Assembly (NCBI GenBank): GCA_033239005.1
Contig: BSQZ01000001.1
Span: 19,846,000-19,909,999 of the forward strand
DNA: 64,000 nt
Direction: 5' to 3'
Source: Lamellibrachia satsuma
Lineage: Eukaryota > Annelida > Polychaeta > Sabellida > Siboglinidae
The position numbers were made by a program, and so were the translations under genes. The notes beneath the pieces were generated by a model. The model was not told the origin of the DNA, ran no database searches, and saw only the letters and a list, made by a program, of their open reading frames with translations. Numbering within the stretch: the stretch's first letter is position 1; every line of letters starts with the position of its first letter. Shown here piece after piece: positions 63,116 through 64,000 of the stretch.

Positions 63116-63263
63116 TGACCCTACATATGAACTGTTGTACTTTATATCAAACTTAGCTTTATATCAAATATATCTTTTTCAATTCTCAATCAAGTTTGCA
63201 TCTATTCAGTAAACGTAAAACCGATATGAGCCACTACATTATTGACATTCTTTTATATGGCAG

Positions 63264-64000
63264 GTGAAGGAAAGTCTTGTTAACAGAAAGCAAGATGCAC
63301 AGGTAAATTGCAATTTAATTTAATTCAGTGCCCATGGCCGGTATCTGGACAAAATCTCACAGGACAACATCCCATAGGACAAAATGTCCAAGCGGTGCTG
63401 TGATATATTAATTGTACATTAATGCAGACAATGGCAAGACAAGTTTATTATGATTATATGTAAATAGTTTCCATCTCAGACTATCAACTTATCTGAATTC
63501 AAGAAAATAATGTAAAATAATTTCATTTTGTTGCACATTTTGTCCACTTTTCATATTGTGGTATTTTGTTGTTTGACATTTGGGCTGTTGGATTTTGTCC
63601 CCTATTCCCCACAGCCTATATTCATGCCACTAAGATATGACAGATGTGACACGAAACGATAGCTACTGTAGATTGAAAAATATCAATGCCATTTTGTTAT
63701 ATTTGACGTCAATAATTGAAGACACAAATTGTGTGTAACAAGGTGTTGATAACATTATCTAAATTTACATCGTGCCTGTTCCCGGACACCTGTAAGCTAC
63801 GTACATTTTCCTGTTTAGCAGAATCTAAAAAAAATGTAAAATTGTATTGAGTAATGCATCAAATTTATTAATGTCTATCAGAATAGTGTACATGTATTCA
63901 TAAAAAAGTATCTTCTGTGTTTGATATAATATCGTATAAACAACATCATGATTGGTGTTCCTGACATTTCAGAAGAAATCTCCCACTGCCAAAGCCATTT
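63264..64000 (+). CDS. Second SET-domain gene, 5' part only (truncated by window end)
   Basis: Exon a (63264-63302, acceptor atggcag, donor CAG/gtaaat) is identical in coding content to unit 1. Exon b starts at 63973 and differs by one base in the visible part (AAAGCC for GAAGCC, Glu to Lys). The remainder lies outside. Confidence 0.5.

Larger units (their letters stand above)
62010..64000. repeat. Unit 2 of the tandem duplication (runs off the window)
   Basis: Begins inside the TA-MITE at TAGTACTATTACA (lacking its left end), then follows unit 1 closely through the LINE remnant (62700-63115) and SET exon a (63264-63302) into exon b (from 63973). Confidence 0.9.

Overview
The window is nuclear DNA of an invertebrate animal. 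It is AT-rich, has introns with GT/AG borders, carries several clades of non-LTR retrotransposon and cut-and-paste transposons with target-site duplications, and is unusually rich in mini- and microsatellites. No prokaryotic operons, rRNA or tRNA genes were seen. The repeat style and the presence of a CLCA gene suit a marine lophotrochozoan such as a mollusc, or a cephalochordate. I cannot settle the phylum from sequence alone.

Layout. 1-1.4 kb: a decayed LINE (- strand). 1.5-6.3 kb: tandem arrays of (AT)n, an 84-bp unit, (TG)n, a 50-bp unit and an 85-bp unit. 6.7-8.1 kb: an intronless rhodopsin-like GPCR with a very long, low-complexity third intracellular loop; its stop codon lies in the edge of a dispersed repeat that recurs inverted at 19.3-20.65 kb. 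10.6-11.2 kb: compound microsatellite. 11.7-16.3 kb: two copies of one LINE family, then a decayed THAP zinc-finger fragment (16.4 kb) and a hAT-type MITE (17.8 kb).

21.6-45.2 kb (- strand): a complete 14-exon CLCA gene (calcium-activated chloride channel regulator/metalloprotease). Splice phases agree at every junction and predict about 940 aa with signal peptide, HExxH protease motif, complete VWA MIDAS, FN3-like region and C-terminal membrane segment. Intron 7 is 13.6 kb and interrupts the VWA domain. It holds a nest of elements: a 45-bp array, a LINE ORF1 remnant, a candidate 5.4-kb terminal-inverted-repeat element containing further LINE and hAT pieces, a LINE reverse-transcriptase remnant, and a CR1-like LINE whose coding region has expanded into three different tandem arrays (54, 35 and 27 bp).

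45.2-57 kb: microsatellites, a piggyBac-type MITE flanked by TTAA, an unrecognised possible first exon, and a decayed minus-strand gene of a repeated invertebrate family interrupted by a 28-bp array. 57-64 kb: a LINE tail split by a TA-flanked MITE, and a KMT5A-like SET-domain gene on + that has lost the NHS and YDY catalytic signatures. This block is tandemly duplicated with a spacing of about 4.45 kb, and the second copy runs off the window.

The only clearly intact protein-coding genes are the GPCR and CLCA. The main theme is tandem arrays arising inside transposon coding sequence.
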